From assembly GCF_004745575.1 (NCBI RefSeq), contig NZ_RPEM01000014.1, positions 1-64,000 of the forward strand: a DNA stretch of 64,000 nt. The letters are read 5' to 3'. Source of the stretch: Pseudotabrizicola sediminis. Lineage in GTDB: Bacteria > Pseudomonadota > Alphaproteobacteria > Rhodobacterales > Rhodobacteraceae. The first letter of the stretch is position 1. Every line of letters begins with the position of its first letter. The notes beneath the pieces are model-generated. The model saw only the letters and a program-made list of their open reading frames with translations, made no database searches and had not been told where the DNA came from. Made by a program: the position numbers and the translations under genes. Shown piece after piece: positions 7,816 through 17,086 of this stretch.

Positions 7816-8616
7816 TCAGCCGTCGATGCGTTTGGCCATGATTGCGATGGCCTGCTGATAGACGGTGGCAGCGTTCCACTGCTGGATCACGGCAAAGTTA
7901 GGCTCGCCTTCCTGATAACCGGCACCGGGGCGCCAGCCCTTCTGGCGCAGGAAATTCGCGGTCGAGGCCATGGCATCGGTCAGGTTGTTCAGGTCGACCT
8001 TGCCGTCACCATTGCCATCCACCCCATAGATCAGCGCATTGCCGGGCAGGAACTGGGTATGACCCCATTCCCCATGCTTGGCCCCCACGGTTGATGCAGT
8101 GATCGCGCCCTCATCCACCAGTTTCAGCGCGCCGATCAGATGCGGGCGGAAAAACGCGCTGCGGCGGCAGTCATAGGTGAGCGTGGCGATGGCCGAGACA
8201 ATTCTGGTATCCCCCATGAAACCGCCAAACCCGGTTTCCATCCCATGGATCGCCACCAGAACCCCGGCCGGCACGCCATAGCGCTGCTCGATCGCGGCAA
8301 ACAGATTGGCGTTCTTTGCCTTGCGCGACCTGCCCTGACTGACAATCGTATCCGCCCCGCGCACCTGCATGAATTTTTCCAGCGTATAGCGAAAGCTGCG
8401 CTGGTTGCGGTCTGCCGCGATGGTGGGCCCGGAATAGCTGGACCCCATCAGCGCCGCCAGCCCGCGCTGCCCCACGCCTTCGGCCCGCGCCTCTGCCGCC
8501 ATCTCAGTCTTCCACGCCTCATACCGCCCGCCGGTATCGGAACACGAGGCGGCAGAGGCGGACGAGGCGAACAGCGCAACACAGATGGCGAGGGAAAACG
8601 ATTTCAAGGCAGGCAT
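7816..8616 (-). CDS. lytic murein transglycosylase, MltB-like (SLT family 3)
   Basis: This 266-aa exported enzyme cleaves peptidoglycan glycan strands with formation of 1,6-anhydro-muramic acid. It has an N-terminal signal peptide ending near SASAAS, the catalytic Glu in IHGMETGFGG, and the family's WGHTQFLP and YGVDGNGDGKVDL segments (the latter looks like an EF-hand-type calcium loop). At about 265 residues it is a short family member without a C-terminal peptidoglycan-binding domain. The ATG at 8616 has GGAG about 8 bases upstream. It is the first core gene after the tRNA-Glu. Confidence 0.9.
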   Translation of the reverse strand: MPALKSFSLAICVALFASSASAASCSDTGGRYEAWKTEMAAEARAEGVGQRGLAALMGSSYSGPTIAADRNQRSFRYTLEKFMQVRGADTIVSQGRSRKAKNANLFAAIEQRYGVPAGVLVAIHGMETGFGGFMGDTRIVSAIATLTYDCRRSAFFRPHLIGALKLVDEGAITASTVGAKHGEWGHTQFLPGNALIYGVDGNGDGKVDLNNLTDAMASTANFLRQKGWRPGAGYQEGEPNFAVIQQWNAATVYQQAIAIMAKRIDG

Positions 8617-8772
8617 CAATACACTCCGGCAGATGAATTTCCGTGCAGTGTAGTGACCCCCTCACGCGGCACAAGCGATTGCTGGGCCCGGGCGTGGGGA
8701 TTGCCGTCAAGTTTGCGTCAGCAGGGCGGGTTTCCGTCAGACCGGCGGGCCAGACGGTCGGGCGGCTGCGAG

Positions 8773-9042
8773 TCAGACCGCAGGCGCGTCTGTCGTGCCG
8801 GTGTGGCCTGCTTCCAATGCGGCGATCCGCGCCTCCAGCGCCGCGTTTTCTTCGCGCGCCTTGATCGCCATCGCCCGCACCGCGTCAAATTCCTCACGCG
8901 TCACGAAGTCGCGATCCGCCAGCCAGCGGTCGATCAGGCCCTTCATCGCCGTTTCCGCCTCGGTCTTGGCCCCTTGCGCCACGCCCATGGCGTTGGTCAT
9001 CAGGTGGCTGAGGTCGTCAAAGATCTTGTTGCGGCTTTGCAT
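8773..9042 (-). CDS. ubiK: ubiquinone biosynthesis accessory factor UbiK-like
   Basis: This 89-aa protein of the YqiC/BMFP family has an amphipathic first helix ([15 protein letters not shown]) and a predicted C-terminal coiled coil ([16 protein letters not shown]) typical of these trimeric proteins. Family members assist ubiquinone assembly at the membrane. It is divergent from lgt, with 160 bases between the two starts. Confidence 0.82.
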   Translation of the reverse strand: MQSRNKIFDDLSHLMTNAMGVAQGAKTEAETAMKGLIDRWLADRDFVTREEFDAVRAMAIKAREENAALEARIAALEAGHTGTTDAPAV

Positions 9043-9202
9043 GGGGATGTCCTTACGCTGTCCTGTTCCTTATATGGTCTGGTCCGCTCACGCCGCAAGA
9101 CGGCGCTGCACATTCAAGAGACCACGCGCCGCAATCGGGCACGGCTCATTGACAAGTCGGCCCCACCTGCCGACAACGCGGGGGTTCGATAGCCGAGGTG
9201 CC

Positions 9203-10078
9203 ATGTCCTATATCCCGTTCCCGCAGATCTCGCCCGAGATCTTTGCCATTGATCTGTTTGGCATGACCTTTGCCCTGCGCTGGTATGCGGTGGCCTATAT
9301 CGTCGGGCTGATCGGCGGCTGGCGCCTGGTGCTGGACACGCAAAAGCGCGCCCACCTGTGGAACGGCACGCCCCCGATGACCGCCGATCAGGTGGAACGC
9401 CTGCTGACCTGGGTGATCATCGGGGTCATCCTGGGGGGGCGGCTGGGATTTGTGCTGTTCTATCAGCCGGGGGTCTATCTGCAGAACCCGGGCGCGATCC
9501 TGCGGGTGTGGGAAGGCGGCATGTCCTTCCACGGTGGGTTCCTTGGCGTGGTGGTCGCAGGCATCATCTTCTGCCGCCGCGAAGGTATCCCCATGCTCAA
9601 GGCCGCCGATGTCATGGCGTTGGCCGCCCCGCTGGGGCTGTTCCTTGGCCGGGTGGCAAATTTCATCAATGCCGAGCTTTGGGGCCGCCCGACAACCCTG
9701 CCATGGGGCGTGGCCTTCCCCGGCGAGGCGGCGCAGACCTGCCCCGGTGTTGCAGACATCTGCGCGCGCCACCCCAGCCAGTTGTATGAGGCGCTGCTCG
9801 AAGGCCTGCTGCTGGGCGCGGTCCTGTTGTGGCTGGCCTACCGGCGCGGCTGGCTGAAATGGCCCGGCGCGCTGACCGGCCTGTTTGTGGCGGGCTACGG
9901 CGCGGCCCGCTTTGCGGTGGAATTCGTGCGCCAGCCCGATGCGCAGTTCATCACCGAAGGCAACCCCCTGGGCCTTGCCCTGCAGGTCGGCGGCTATGGC
10001 CTGACCATGGGGCAGATCCTGTCGCTGCCGATGATCGCGGTGGGGCTATGGCTGACCTTGCGCGCCCGCCCTGCATGA
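9203..10078 (+). CDS. lgt: prolipoprotein diacylglyceryl transferase
   Basis: This 291-aa inner-membrane enzyme transfers diacylglycerol from phosphatidylglycerol to the lipobox cysteine of prolipoproteins, the first step of lipoprotein maturation. It is polytopic, with the Lgt signature [16 protein letters not shown] near the middle, FHGGFLG upstream and HPSQLYEA downstream. The ATG at 9203 follows a GAGG box; the frame remains open upstream but carries no family sequence there. The stop overlaps the start of the next gene (ATGA), giving an lgt-midA-pgeF operon. Confidence 0.96.
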   Translation: MSYIPFPQISPEIFAIDLFGMTFALRWYAVAYIVGLIGGWRLVLDTQKRAHLWNGTPPMTADQVERLLTWVIIGVILGGRLGFVLFYQPGVYLQNPGAILRVWEGGMSFHGGFLGVVVAGIIFCRREGIPMLKAADVMALAAPLGLFLGRVANFINAELWGRPTTLPWGVAFPGEAAQTCPGVADICARHPSQLYEALLEGLLLGAVLLWLAYRRGWLKWPGALTGLFVAGYGAARFAVEFVRQPDAQFITEGNPLGLALQVGGYGLTMGQILSLPMIAVGLWLTLRARPA

Positions 10079-11145
10079 CGGAACTCGTCGGAACACCCCT
10101 TGGCCAGATCATCGCCGCGCGGATCGCGGCCACCGGGCCGATCACCCTGGCCGAGTATATGGCCGAATGCCTTTTGCACCCCGACCACGGCTATTACACC
10201 ACCCGCACGCCCTTTGGCGCGGCAGGCGATTTCACCACCGCACCCGAGATCAGCCAGATGTTCGGCGAGCTTCTGGGCCTATGCCTCGCCCAAAGCTGGC
10301 TCGATCAGGGCGCGCCGAACCCCTTCACGCTGGCCGAACTTGGCCCCGGCCGTGGCACCCTGATGGCCGATGTGCTGCGCGCCACCCGCGCGGTGCCGGG
10401 CTTTCACGCGGGCGCGCAGGTGATGCTGGTCGAGGCCTCCCCCGCATTACGCAGCGAACAACTCGCCCGGCTGGCCCCGCGTGACATCACCCACGCCGAC
10501 AGCATCGCGGCACTGCCAGACCAGCCCCTGTTCCTGCTGGCCAATGAATTCTTCGATGCGCTGCCGATCCGTCAGTTTCAGTTCGACGGCACCCATTGGC
10601 GCGAACGGCTGGTCGGGGTGCAGGGCGGCCTGCTGGCGTTCGGCCTGTCCGACCCGCTCACCCTGCCCTTCGTCGCCCCCGCCTTCCGGGACCCCGCACC
10701 CGGCCGCGTGGTCGAGGTCTGCCCGGCGGCGCAGCCCATTGCCGAAACCATCGGCCAGCGCATACATGCTCATGGCGGCGCGGCGCTGATTGTGGATTAC
10801 GGCGGCTGGCGCTCGGCGGGCGATACGTTTCAGGCGGTGCGCGCCCATGGCTTTGCCGACCCGCTGGCCACTCCGGGACAGGCTGACCTGACCGCGCATG
10901 TGGATTTCGAAGCCCTGGCCGCCCATGCCGGGCTGCCGCATGCCTATACCGGGCAAGGGCCGTTCCTGTTGCGGCTTGGCATCGAGGCCCGCGCCGCGCG
11001 GCTTGCCCATTCGCTCACCGGCGCGCCGTTGCAATCGCACCTTGCCGCGCATCGGCGCTTGACCCATCCGCAGGAAATGGGTTCGGTGTTCAAAGTGCTG
11101 GGCCTTCACCGCCCCGGCACCCCACCACCACCTGGATTCGCCTGA
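10075..11145 (+). CDS. class I SAM-dependent methyltransferase, MidA family
   Basis: This 356-aa protein belongs to the family of mitochondrial NDUFAF7/MidA, a protein-arginine methyltransferase needed for complex I assembly. The SAM motif I is [12 protein letters not shown], and the family's [20 protein letters not shown] region is near residue 45. The start overlaps the lgt stop by 4 bases, so the genes are coupled; pgeF follows after 4 bases. Methylation of a complex I subunit is inferred from the eukaryotic homologue; the bacterial substrate is not established by sequence. Confidence 0.87.
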   Translation: MTELVGTPLGQIIAARIAATGPITLAEYMAECLLHPDHGYYTTRTPFGAAGDFTTAPEISQMFGELLGLCLAQSWLDQGAPNPFTLAELGPGRGTLMADVLRATRAVPGFHAGAQVMLVEASPALRSEQLARLAPRDITHADSIAALPDQPLFLLANEFFDALPIRQFQFDGTHWRERLVGVQGGLLAFGLSDPLTLPFVAPAFRDPAPGRVVEVCPAAQPIAETIGQRIHAHGGAALIVDYGGWRSAGDTFQAVRAHGFADPLATPGQADLTAHVDFEALAAHAGLPHAYTGQGPFLLRLGIEARAARLAHSLTGAPLQSHLAAHRRLTHPQEMGSVFKVLGLHRPGTPPPPGFA

Positions 11146-11149
11146 CACA

Positions 11150-11902
11150 ATGACACTGGCCCCCATCACCTCTGACGCGCTGACCGTCCGGCACGGCTTC
11201 TTCACCCGCAAGGGCGGGGCATCCTCGGGCATCTTTGCCGGGTTGAATTGCGGCGCGGGGTCGACCGATCTGTCGGATGCGGTGGCCATAAACCGCGCCC
11301 GCGTGGCGGCCACGATGGATGTGCCGCTGGACCACCTTGTCGGCGTGCATCAGGTGCATTCGGCGCAGGTCATCACCGTGACCGGCCCGCTGCCGGTGCG
11401 CCCGCATGCCGATGCGCTGGTCACCGCCACGCCCGGCGTGGCCTTGTCGGTCCTTGCTGCCGATTGTCAGCCGGTGCTGTTTGCCGACGCCCGCGCGCAG
11501 GTGATCGGGGCCGCCCATGCCGGCTGGCGCGGGGCCATGGGCGGTGTGCTGGAAGCCACGGTCGACGCGATGGAGGCGTTGGGTGCCTCGCGCGACAGTA
11601 TCGCCGCCGTGATCGGCCCCTGCATCAGCCAGCGCGCCTATGAGGTCGGGCCCGAGTTTTTCGACAGCTTCGTGGCGGATGACCCCGCCAACAGCCGGTT
11701 CTTTGCCAATGGCACCGGCGACCGGATGCTGTTTGACCTGCCCGGTTATGGCCTGCACCGTCTGCGCCAAGCCGGTGTGGGGCATGCCGAATGGACCCGG
11801 CACTGCACCTATCACGACGCCGAGCGATTCTTTTCCTTCCGTCGCACCACCCATGCGGGCGAGGCGGATTACGGTCGGCTGATATCGGTGATCCGGCTGT
11901 AG
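11150..11902 (+). CDS. pgeF: peptidoglycan editing factor PgeF (YfiH/LACC1 family)
   Basis: This 250-aa protein is of the multicopper-oxidase-like fold family DUF152. Metal and active-site motifs are visible: VHQVHS near residue 66, AADCQPV near 104 and AAHAGWRG near 120. Family members remove misincorporated L-serine from peptidoglycan precursors in E. coli or act on purine nucleosides. It is the last gene of the lgt-midA-pgeF operon, starting 4 bases after the previous stop. Confidence 0.9.
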   Translation: MTLAPITSDALTVRHGFFTRKGGASSGIFAGLNCGAGSTDLSDAVAINRARVAATMDVPLDHLVGVHQVHSAQVITVTGPLPVRPHADALVTATPGVALSVLAADCQPVLFADARAQVIGAAHAGWRGAMGGVLEATVDAMEALGASRDSIAAVIGPCISQRAYEVGPEFFDSFVADDPANSRFFANGTGDRMLFDLPGYGLHRLRQAGVGHAEWTRHCTYHDAERFFSFRRTTHAGEADYGRLISVIRL

Positions 11903-12155
11903 CCATCTCCGCTGCGGTGCCGCCGGAATATGGCAGCAATTGGCGCAAAATCCGAAAACAATGCTGCATCATTCACCCGGATTGTCGCCAAATCCAGCCA
12001 TATCAAACAGATAGCAAAGTCGACACTGCAAGCCAATTGCCTTGCCCCGCAGCGGTCTGACCACAATCTTACACAGATCACGCCCCGACCCTGCCCCAAA
12101 GTCTGGCCAGACTGGTCGCAAGAGCCAATGCTTCAAAGACCAAGGAACAGTGATC

Positions 12156-12302
12156 ATGAAAAAAGAACGCCGCTGGCTGAAATCCGCAATCGCCGCCAGC
12201 CTTGACCCTCAGATCGCGCTGCCCTGGGCGCGGGCTGCGCGCCGGAAGCCGCAAGCACTGAAAGCGGTCATCGCCCCTGCCCGGGCACAGGCCGCGCGCT
12301 GA
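12156..12302 (+). CDS. small basic protein, conserved-type hypothetical
   Basis: This 48-aa, strongly basic peptide starts MKKERRWLKSAI and contains the segment IALPWARAARRK. I recall short KERRW-type proteins in other Rhodobacterales genomes but know no function. A good AAGGA box lies 9 bases upstream, and a strong intrinsic terminator follows 18 bases after the stop, so it has the layout of an independent gene. The 250 bases before it hold no other gene and are relatively AT-rich, suitable for a promoter. Confidence 0.65.
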   Translation: MKKERRWLKSAIAASLDPQIALPWARAARRKPQALKAVIAPARAQAAR

Positions 12303-12320
12303 TCGAATCGCGTTGAAAAC

Positions 12321-12352
12321 AAACGGGCCGCGCCTTGCGCGGCCCGTTTGCG
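12321..12352 (+). terminator. intrinsic terminator after the 48-aa gene
   Basis: AAACGGGCCGCGC and GCGCGGCCCGTTT form a perfect 13-bp stem with a 3-base CTT loop, followed by GCGTTTG. Because of the A/T flanks it could act in both directions, but only the small gene ends nearby. Confidence 0.8.
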
Positions 12353-12624
12353 TTTGTCCGCAGGGCACGCACTAGCGGTTCAGATGACTGTCCAATTTTA
12401 ACCACATTTGACCGGTTTTCGTTGCTCAAAACGCAACAATCCAGGCCCCTGTTGCCGACTGGTGAAAAAGAACGATCAATGCCAGAAAAACTTTGACGCA
12501 GCGCCGGATTTTCGCCATGTTCCGACCATAGCGATTTACCATCGAAATGGTGGACTGGTTCCCGGTGTAAGACCCCCGCGCATCTGCGGTGGCAGCGTAA
12601 ACCAGAACGGTCGTTGCTTTGGCA
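12353..12624. other. intergenic region without a protein gene
   Basis: About 270 bases between two terminators contain no credible frame. The first third is AT-rich for this genome (around 12380-12430), which would suit a promoter, and the right border is a terminator that works on the plus strand. A small RNA transcribed rightward from about 12430 to 12670 is possible but not demonstrated. Confidence 0.4.
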
Positions 12625-12670
12625 AAAGCGGTCCCGGTGCTCCTCTGGCACGTTAACGGGGCCGCTTTTT
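12625..12670. terminator. bidirectional intrinsic terminator downstream of the Lrp gene
   Basis: AAAGCGGTCCCG (12625-12636) pairs with CGGGGCCGCTTT (12657-12668) in a 12-bp stem with one G-T pair. It is followed by TTGCATT on the plus strand, and by GCC after the T-run on the minus strand. It lies 42 bases after the stop of the minus-strand Lrp-type gene and most likely ends that transcript. Confidence 0.65.
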
Positions 12671-12711
12671 GCATTCTGGGTATCAGCCGCCCACGAACCG
12701 CAGCGACGCGG

Positions 12712-13212
12712 TCAGGCCGTTTTGGCCAGCCGCGCTTCCAGCACATCGAACGGCACGCCGGGGTCATCCTTGGCGCAGCGGATCACCAGACTGGTTTTCA
12801 CATTGGCCACATTCTCGGCCTTTAGAAGGTCGCCGGTCAGAAAGCTCTGGAACGACGACAGATCGGGGGCCACGCATTTCAGAATGAAATCGATCTCGCC
12901 ATTCAGCATATGGCACTCGCGCACCAGCGGCCAGGCGCGGCAGCGCGCCTCGAACGTCGCCAGATCCGCCTCGGCCTGGCTTTGCAGCCGCACCATGGCA
13001 AAGACCTGCACCTCGAACCCCAGCTCGCGCGCGTCGATATCGGCGTGATAGCCCTTGATGTACCCCGCCTCTTCCAGCGTGCGCACGCGGCGCAGGCAGG
13101 GCGGCGCCGAAATGCCGACGCGCTTGGCCAGTTCCACATTGGTCATCCGCCCGTCAGCCTGCAATTCCGCCAGAATCTGACGGTCGATCGGATCAAGCTT
13201 TGACACGGCCAT
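12712..13212 (-). CDS. Lrp/AsnC-family transcriptional regulator
   Basis: This 166-aa regulator has an N-terminal helix-turn-helix (ILAELQADGRMTNVELAKRVGISAPPCLRRV, residues ~13-45) and a C-terminal RAM ligand-binding/oligomerisation domain. Family members respond to amino acids. It is transcribed divergently from trxB across 190 bases, an arrangement I remember from other Rhodobacterales, and may share control sites with it. The effector is not predictable from sequence. Confidence 0.92.
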   Translation of the reverse strand: MAVSKLDPIDRQILAELQADGRMTNVELAKRVGISAPPCLRRVRTLEEAGYIKGYHADIDARELGFEVQVFAMVRLQSQAEADLATFEARCRAWPLVRECHMLNGEIDFILKCVAPDLSSFQSFLTGDLLKAENVANVKTSLVIRCAKDDPGVPFDVLEARLAKTA

Positions 13213-13403
13213 GGGGCACTCCTTTTGCGCCTATCTAGGCGCGGCCCCTGCTTCGCGCAACAATGTTTCAACACTGCGCAGGAATATTTCGTCAATCCAC
13301 CGCGCAGCCCGCTGTTTACGCAATGCTGCGTGCGGTCACAGGGGCTTTCCGCCCCGCCCGCAACCGCCTATATCTCTCTTGCACGAAAACGGATGAGGGC
13401 ACC

Positions 13404-14366
13404 ATGGGCAACACTCGGCATACACGCGTTCTGATCATCGGGTCGGGCCCGGCAGGATATACGGCGGCGGTGTATTCGGCCCGCGCCATGCTGAACCCCA
13501 TTCTGGTGCAGGGCCTGCAACCCGGCGGCCAGCTGACCATCACCACCGAGGTCGAAAACTGGCCCGGTGACACCCATGTGCAAGGCCCCGATCTGATGGT
13601 GCGGATGCAGGATCATGCCACCGCGATGGGGGCAGAGATCATCAGCGATTACATCACCTCGCTCGACCTGAGCCGCCGCCCCTTTGTGGCACAGGCCGAT
13701 TCCGGCACCACCTACACCGCCGATGCCGTCATCCTTGCCACCGGCGCGCAGGCCAAATGGCTGGGCCTGCCGTCGGAAGAAAAGTTCAAGGGCTTTGGCG
13801 TGTCCGCCTGTGCCACTTGCGACGGGTTCTTTTATCGCGGCAAAGAGGTCGTGGTGATCGGCGGCGGCAATACGGCGGTGGAAGAGGCGCTGTTCCTGAC
13901 CAACTTTGCCACGAAGGTGACGCTGATCCACCGCCGCGACAGCCTTCGCGCCGAAAAGATCATGCAGGACCGGCTGTTCAAGCACCCCAAGATCGAAATG
14001 CTGTGGAATTCCGAAGTCACCGAAATTCTGGGCGACGAGGCACCGCTTTCGGTCACCGCCGTCCGCACCCGCAACCTGCTGACCGGTGAGGTCAAGGATG
14101 TGCCCTGCCACGGCTTCTTCGTCGCCATCGGCCACGCCCCGGCATCGGAACTGGTGAAAGATCAGCTGGACCTGCACTCGGGCGGTTATGTCACGGTGGA
14201 ACCCGGCACCACCCGCACCGCCATCCCCGGCGTGTTCGCGGCGGGTGATCTGACCGATCATGTCTACCGCCAGGCCGTCACCAGCGCCGGCATGGGCTGC
14301 ATGGCGGCGCTGGATGCCGAACGTTTCATCGCCGCGCAGGAAGCGATGCTGAAGGCCGCCGAATAG
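13404..14366 (+). CDS. trxB: thioredoxin-disulfide reductase
   Basis: This 320-aa flavoprotein reduces thioredoxin with NADPH. Visible are the FAD motif GSGPAG (residues 13-18), the redox-active CATC (C136-C139), the NADPH motif GGGNTAVEEA and the C-terminal AAGDLTD FAD-binding segment. The ATG at 13404 was chosen because it opens directly before the first beta strand; the upstream open frame has no conserved residues. Confidence 0.96.
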   Translation: MGNTRHTRVLIIGSGPAGYTAAVYSARAMLNPILVQGLQPGGQLTITTEVENWPGDTHVQGPDLMVRMQDHATAMGAEIISDYITSLDLSRRPFVAQADSGTTYTADAVILATGAQAKWLGLPSEEKFKGFGVSACATCDGFFYRGKEVVVIGGGNTAVEEALFLTNFATKVTLIHRRDSLRAEKIMQDRLFKHPKIEMLWNSEVTEILGDEAPLSVTAVRTRNLLTGEVKDVPCHGFFVAIGHAPASELVKDQLDLHSGGYVTVEPGTTRTAIPGVFAAGDLTDHVYRQAVTSAGMGCMAALDAERFIAAQEAMLKAAE

Positions 14367-14374
14367 ACGCGCGC

Positions 14375-14941
14375 CTAGTACCGCGTGCGCGACCGCTCAC
14401 GCGACGGCAGCTCGCCTGCGTGGTCCAGGGCACCGGACGGCGCGATGTTGCGCGCCTTGTCCGCCATCGCCCCCTTGCCGGGGTCGGCCTCGGGGTCTTC
14501 GGGGTGCAGCGGGCCGCCGTCTTCCAGCATGACGTTGGCCTGCGCCCCCGACTCCTTTAGTTCCATCGCGTTTTCGGCCAGATCCTGCTGGCTGACCGCA
14601 GCTTCGGGTTCACCATCGGCCTCGGCCCGGCGCTGGCGTTCCTGTGTCACCAGATCCAGCGCAAGGCCCAGCACCCGCGCCTTGCCTTCGGTGCCCGCGT
14701 TCTGGGTGGCGGCGGCCACCCCGGATGGGTCTGCCTTGCCCCGCGCCTCACGGCGCTGACGGTTGGCCATCTCGCGCGCACGGTCGCGCCGGTCACGCAA
14801 GCGCTGCAACGTGTCGTTCAGCTCTGACTGGCCGATCTGCTGCAGATCCCCGCGCCGGGCGGTTTCGACCAGTTTCGCCTCGTCCAGATCCAGAAGACGC
14901 AAATCATCCGCGTGAAAGGTGTGGCTGTCTTGTGCGGTCAT
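14375..14941 (-). CDS. conserved-type hypothetical protein, highly charged
   Basis: This 188-aa, hydrophilic protein is rich in Arg, Glu and Ala, with a likely coiled-coil stretch around residues 40-70 (RLRDRRDRAREMANRQRR) and a low-complexity acidic C-terminal half. No enzymatic motif, membrane segment or signal peptide is visible. The ATG at 14941 has AAGGAG 9 bases upstream; the open frame extends further but without signal. It converges on trxB, 8 bases apart, and is divergent from the sulfate-activation gene. Confidence 0.7.
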   Translation of the reverse strand: MTAQDSHTFHADDLRLLDLDEAKLVETARRGDLQQIGQSELNDTLQRLRDRRDRAREMANRQRREARGKADPSGVAAATQNAGTEGKARVLGLALDLVTQERQRRAEADGEPEAAVSQQDLAENAMELKESGAQANVMLEDGGPLHPEDPEADPGKGAMADKARNIAPSGALDHAGELPSRERSRTRY

Positions 14942-15230
14942 GGCTGCATCTCCTTTTTGAAACATCTGTCCTGAAAGGAACGCCCGACTGCCCCGGTGGT
15001 TCCGCACACCCGGGGGGCTGCGCCACCGCGGCCCCGGATGAACGAAATCATCGGGCCGCGCGCGCAATGCGGAAAGGCTTCCGCTTTGCGGCGCGGATGC
15101 AGCATTTTCGCCCTCGTTTGCGGCCATACCCCTGTTTTGCTTGAATTGGGCCGCATTCACACGCTACAGCCCCGCGCGAATGACGAGGGTAAGCCCTCGC
15201 CCGGCTGTGCATGTGAAAGGCCCGTATCCG

Positions 15231-16937
15231 ATGTCGCTTCCCAACCTCGCCCCGATCCCCGAGCTCTATGTTTCGTATGAATCCGCCCAGAAGCTGAAGG
15301 CCGAGGCGGGCAATCTGCCATCCTGGGATATGACCGCGCGGCAGATCTGCGATCTGGAACTGCTGATGAACGGCGGCTTCAACCCTCTCAAGGGGTTCAT
15401 GTCGGAAGCCGATTACGACAGCGTGGTGGAAACCATGCGCACGGCCAGCGGGGCATTGTTCCCGATCCCGATCACTCTGGATGTGAACGAGAAATTCGCC
15501 GAAACCATCGAGCCGGGGCAGGACATTGCGCTCCGCGATCAGGAAGGCGTGATCCTCGCCATCCTGTCGGTCACCGACAAATGGCTGCCCAACAAGGCGA
15601 ATGAGGCCGCGAAGGTCTTTGGTGCCGACGATCTGGCCCACCCTGCCGTGAACTACCTGCACAATCAGGCGGGCCGCGTTTACCTCGGCGGCCCCATCAC
15701 CGGCATCCAGCAGCCGGTGCATTACGACTTCAAAGGCCGCCGCGACACGCCCAACGAACTGCGCGCGTTTTTCCGCAAGATGGGCTGGCGCAAGGTGGTG
15801 GCGTTCCAGACCCGCAACCCGCTGCACCGCGCGCACCAGGAACTGACCTTCCGCGCCGCGCGTGAAGCACAGGCCAACCTGCTGATCCATCCGGTCGTCG
15901 GCATGACCAAACCGGGCGATGTCGACCATTTCACCCGCGTCCGCTGCTATGAGGCGGTGCTGGACAAATACCCCCAATCCACCACCACCATGAGCCTTCT
16001 CAACCTCGCCATGCGCATGGCCGGCCCGCGTGAGGCCGTGTGGCACGGCATCATCCGCAAGAACCACGGCTGCACCCATTTCATCGTGGGCCGCGACCAC
16101 GCGGGCCCCGGCAAGAACTCTGCGGGGCAGGATTTCTACGGCCCCTATGACGCGCAAACCCTGTTCGCCGAACACGCGACAGAAATCGGCATCGAGATGG
16201 TCGATTTCAAACACATGGTCTATGTGCAGGAAAAGGCGCAATATTACCCCGCGAATGAGGTGCCGGAAAACACCACCGTGCTCGACATTTCCGGCACCGA
16301 ACTGCGCCGCCGCCTGCGCGAAGGCATCGACATTCCCGAATGGTTCAGCTTTCCCGAAGTGGTGCGCGAATTGCGCCGCACCTCGCCGCCGCGCGCGCAG
16401 CAGGGGTTCACGGTGTTCTTCACCGGCCTGTCCGGCAGCGGAAAGTCCACCATCGCCAATGCGCTGATGGTCAAGCTGATGGAAATGGGCGGCCGTCCGG
16501 TCACGCTGCTGGACGGCGACGTGGTGCGCAAGCACCTGTCCTCGGAACTCGGCTTTTCCAAGGAACACCGCGACATCAACATCAAGCGCATCGGCTATGT
16601 GGCGTCGGAAATCACCAAAAACGGCGGCATCGCCATCTGCGCCCCCATCGCCCCCTACACCGCCACCCGCCGCGCCGTGCGTGAAATGGTCGAGGCGTTC
16701 GGTGCCTTCATCGAGGTGCATGTCGCAACCGCCATCGAAGAATGCGAACGCCGCGACCGCAAGGGGCTGTACAAGCTGGCGCGTGAAGGCAAGATCAAGG
16801 AATTCACCGGCATTTCAGACCCGTATGAAGCGCCCACCAAAGCCGAACTGGTGGTCGATACCGAAGGCACCGATGTCGACCATTGCGCGCATCAGGTGAT
16901 CCTGAAACTGGAATCGCTCGGCCTGATCCGGGGCTGA
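15231..16937 (+). CDS. bifunctional sulfate adenylyltransferase/adenylylsulfate kinase
   Basis: This 568-aa fusion makes PAPS from sulfate and ATP in two steps. Residues ~1-385 are an ATP sulfurylase with QTRNPLHRAHQE, GRDHAGPG and a PUA-like N-terminal domain. Residues ~390-568 are APS kinase with Walker A GLSGSGKST and DGDVVRKHLSSELGFS. The fusion of the homomeric-type sulfurylase with CysC is typical of Rhodobacterales. The start at 15231 was chosen because MSLPNLAPIPELYVS matches the usual N-terminus; the Shine-Dalgarno (AAGG) is weak. It stands alone, with a strong hairpin behind it. Confidence 0.95.
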   Translation: MSLPNLAPIPELYVSYESAQKLKAEAGNLPSWDMTARQICDLELLMNGGFNPLKGFMSEADYDSVVETMRTASGALFPIPITLDVNEKFAETIEPGQDIALRDQEGVILAILSVTDKWLPNKANEAAKVFGADDLAHPAVNYLHNQAGRVYLGGPITGIQQPVHYDFKGRRDTPNELRAFFRKMGWRKVVAFQTRNPLHRAHQELTFRAAREAQANLLIHPVVGMTKPGDVDHFTRVRCYEAVLDKYPQSTTTMSLLNLAMRMAGPREAVWHGIIRKNHGCTHFIVGRDHAGPGKNSAGQDFYGPYDAQTLFAEHATEIGIEMVDFKHMVYVQEKAQYYPANEVPENTTVLDISGTELRRRLREGIDIPEWFSFPEVVRELRRTSPPRAQQGFTVFFTGLSGSGKSTIANALMVKLMEMGGRPVTLLDGDVVRKHLSSELGFSKEHRDINIKRIGYVASEITKNGGIAICAPIAPYTATRRAVREMVEAFGAFIEVHVATAIEECERRDRKGLYKLAREGKIKEFTGISDPYEAPTKAELVVDTEGTDVDHCAHQVILKLESLGLIRG

Positions 16938-16945
16938 CCTGAACC

Positions 16946-16983
16946 GATCCCCCGCCATCCGGGCTGACCGGATGGCGGGGATC
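16946..16983 (+). terminator. strong hairpin after the sulfate-activation gene
   Basis: GATCCCCCGCCATCCGG pairs with CCGGATGGCGGGGATC around a GCTGA loop, with one bulged base. No T-run follows, so it may act as a transcript-end stabiliser or a factor-assisted terminator rather than a classic intrinsic one. Confidence 0.55.
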
Positions 16984-17086
16984 TGACCGGCAGAACCCGC
17001 TGCCGCCCCTCACGCCTTAACCTGTCCGAAAGCCGCCCCTGCGATGCTGGTGTCACCATCTTCGGGCAACAGCAGGGGAAATGGCG

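Noticed and set aside
15048-16721. Minus-strand frame of about 557 codons opposite the ATP sulfurylase-APS kinase gene
   Set aside because: Shadow of a convincing enzyme; the composition is typical of antisense of high-GC genes and no start signal is present.
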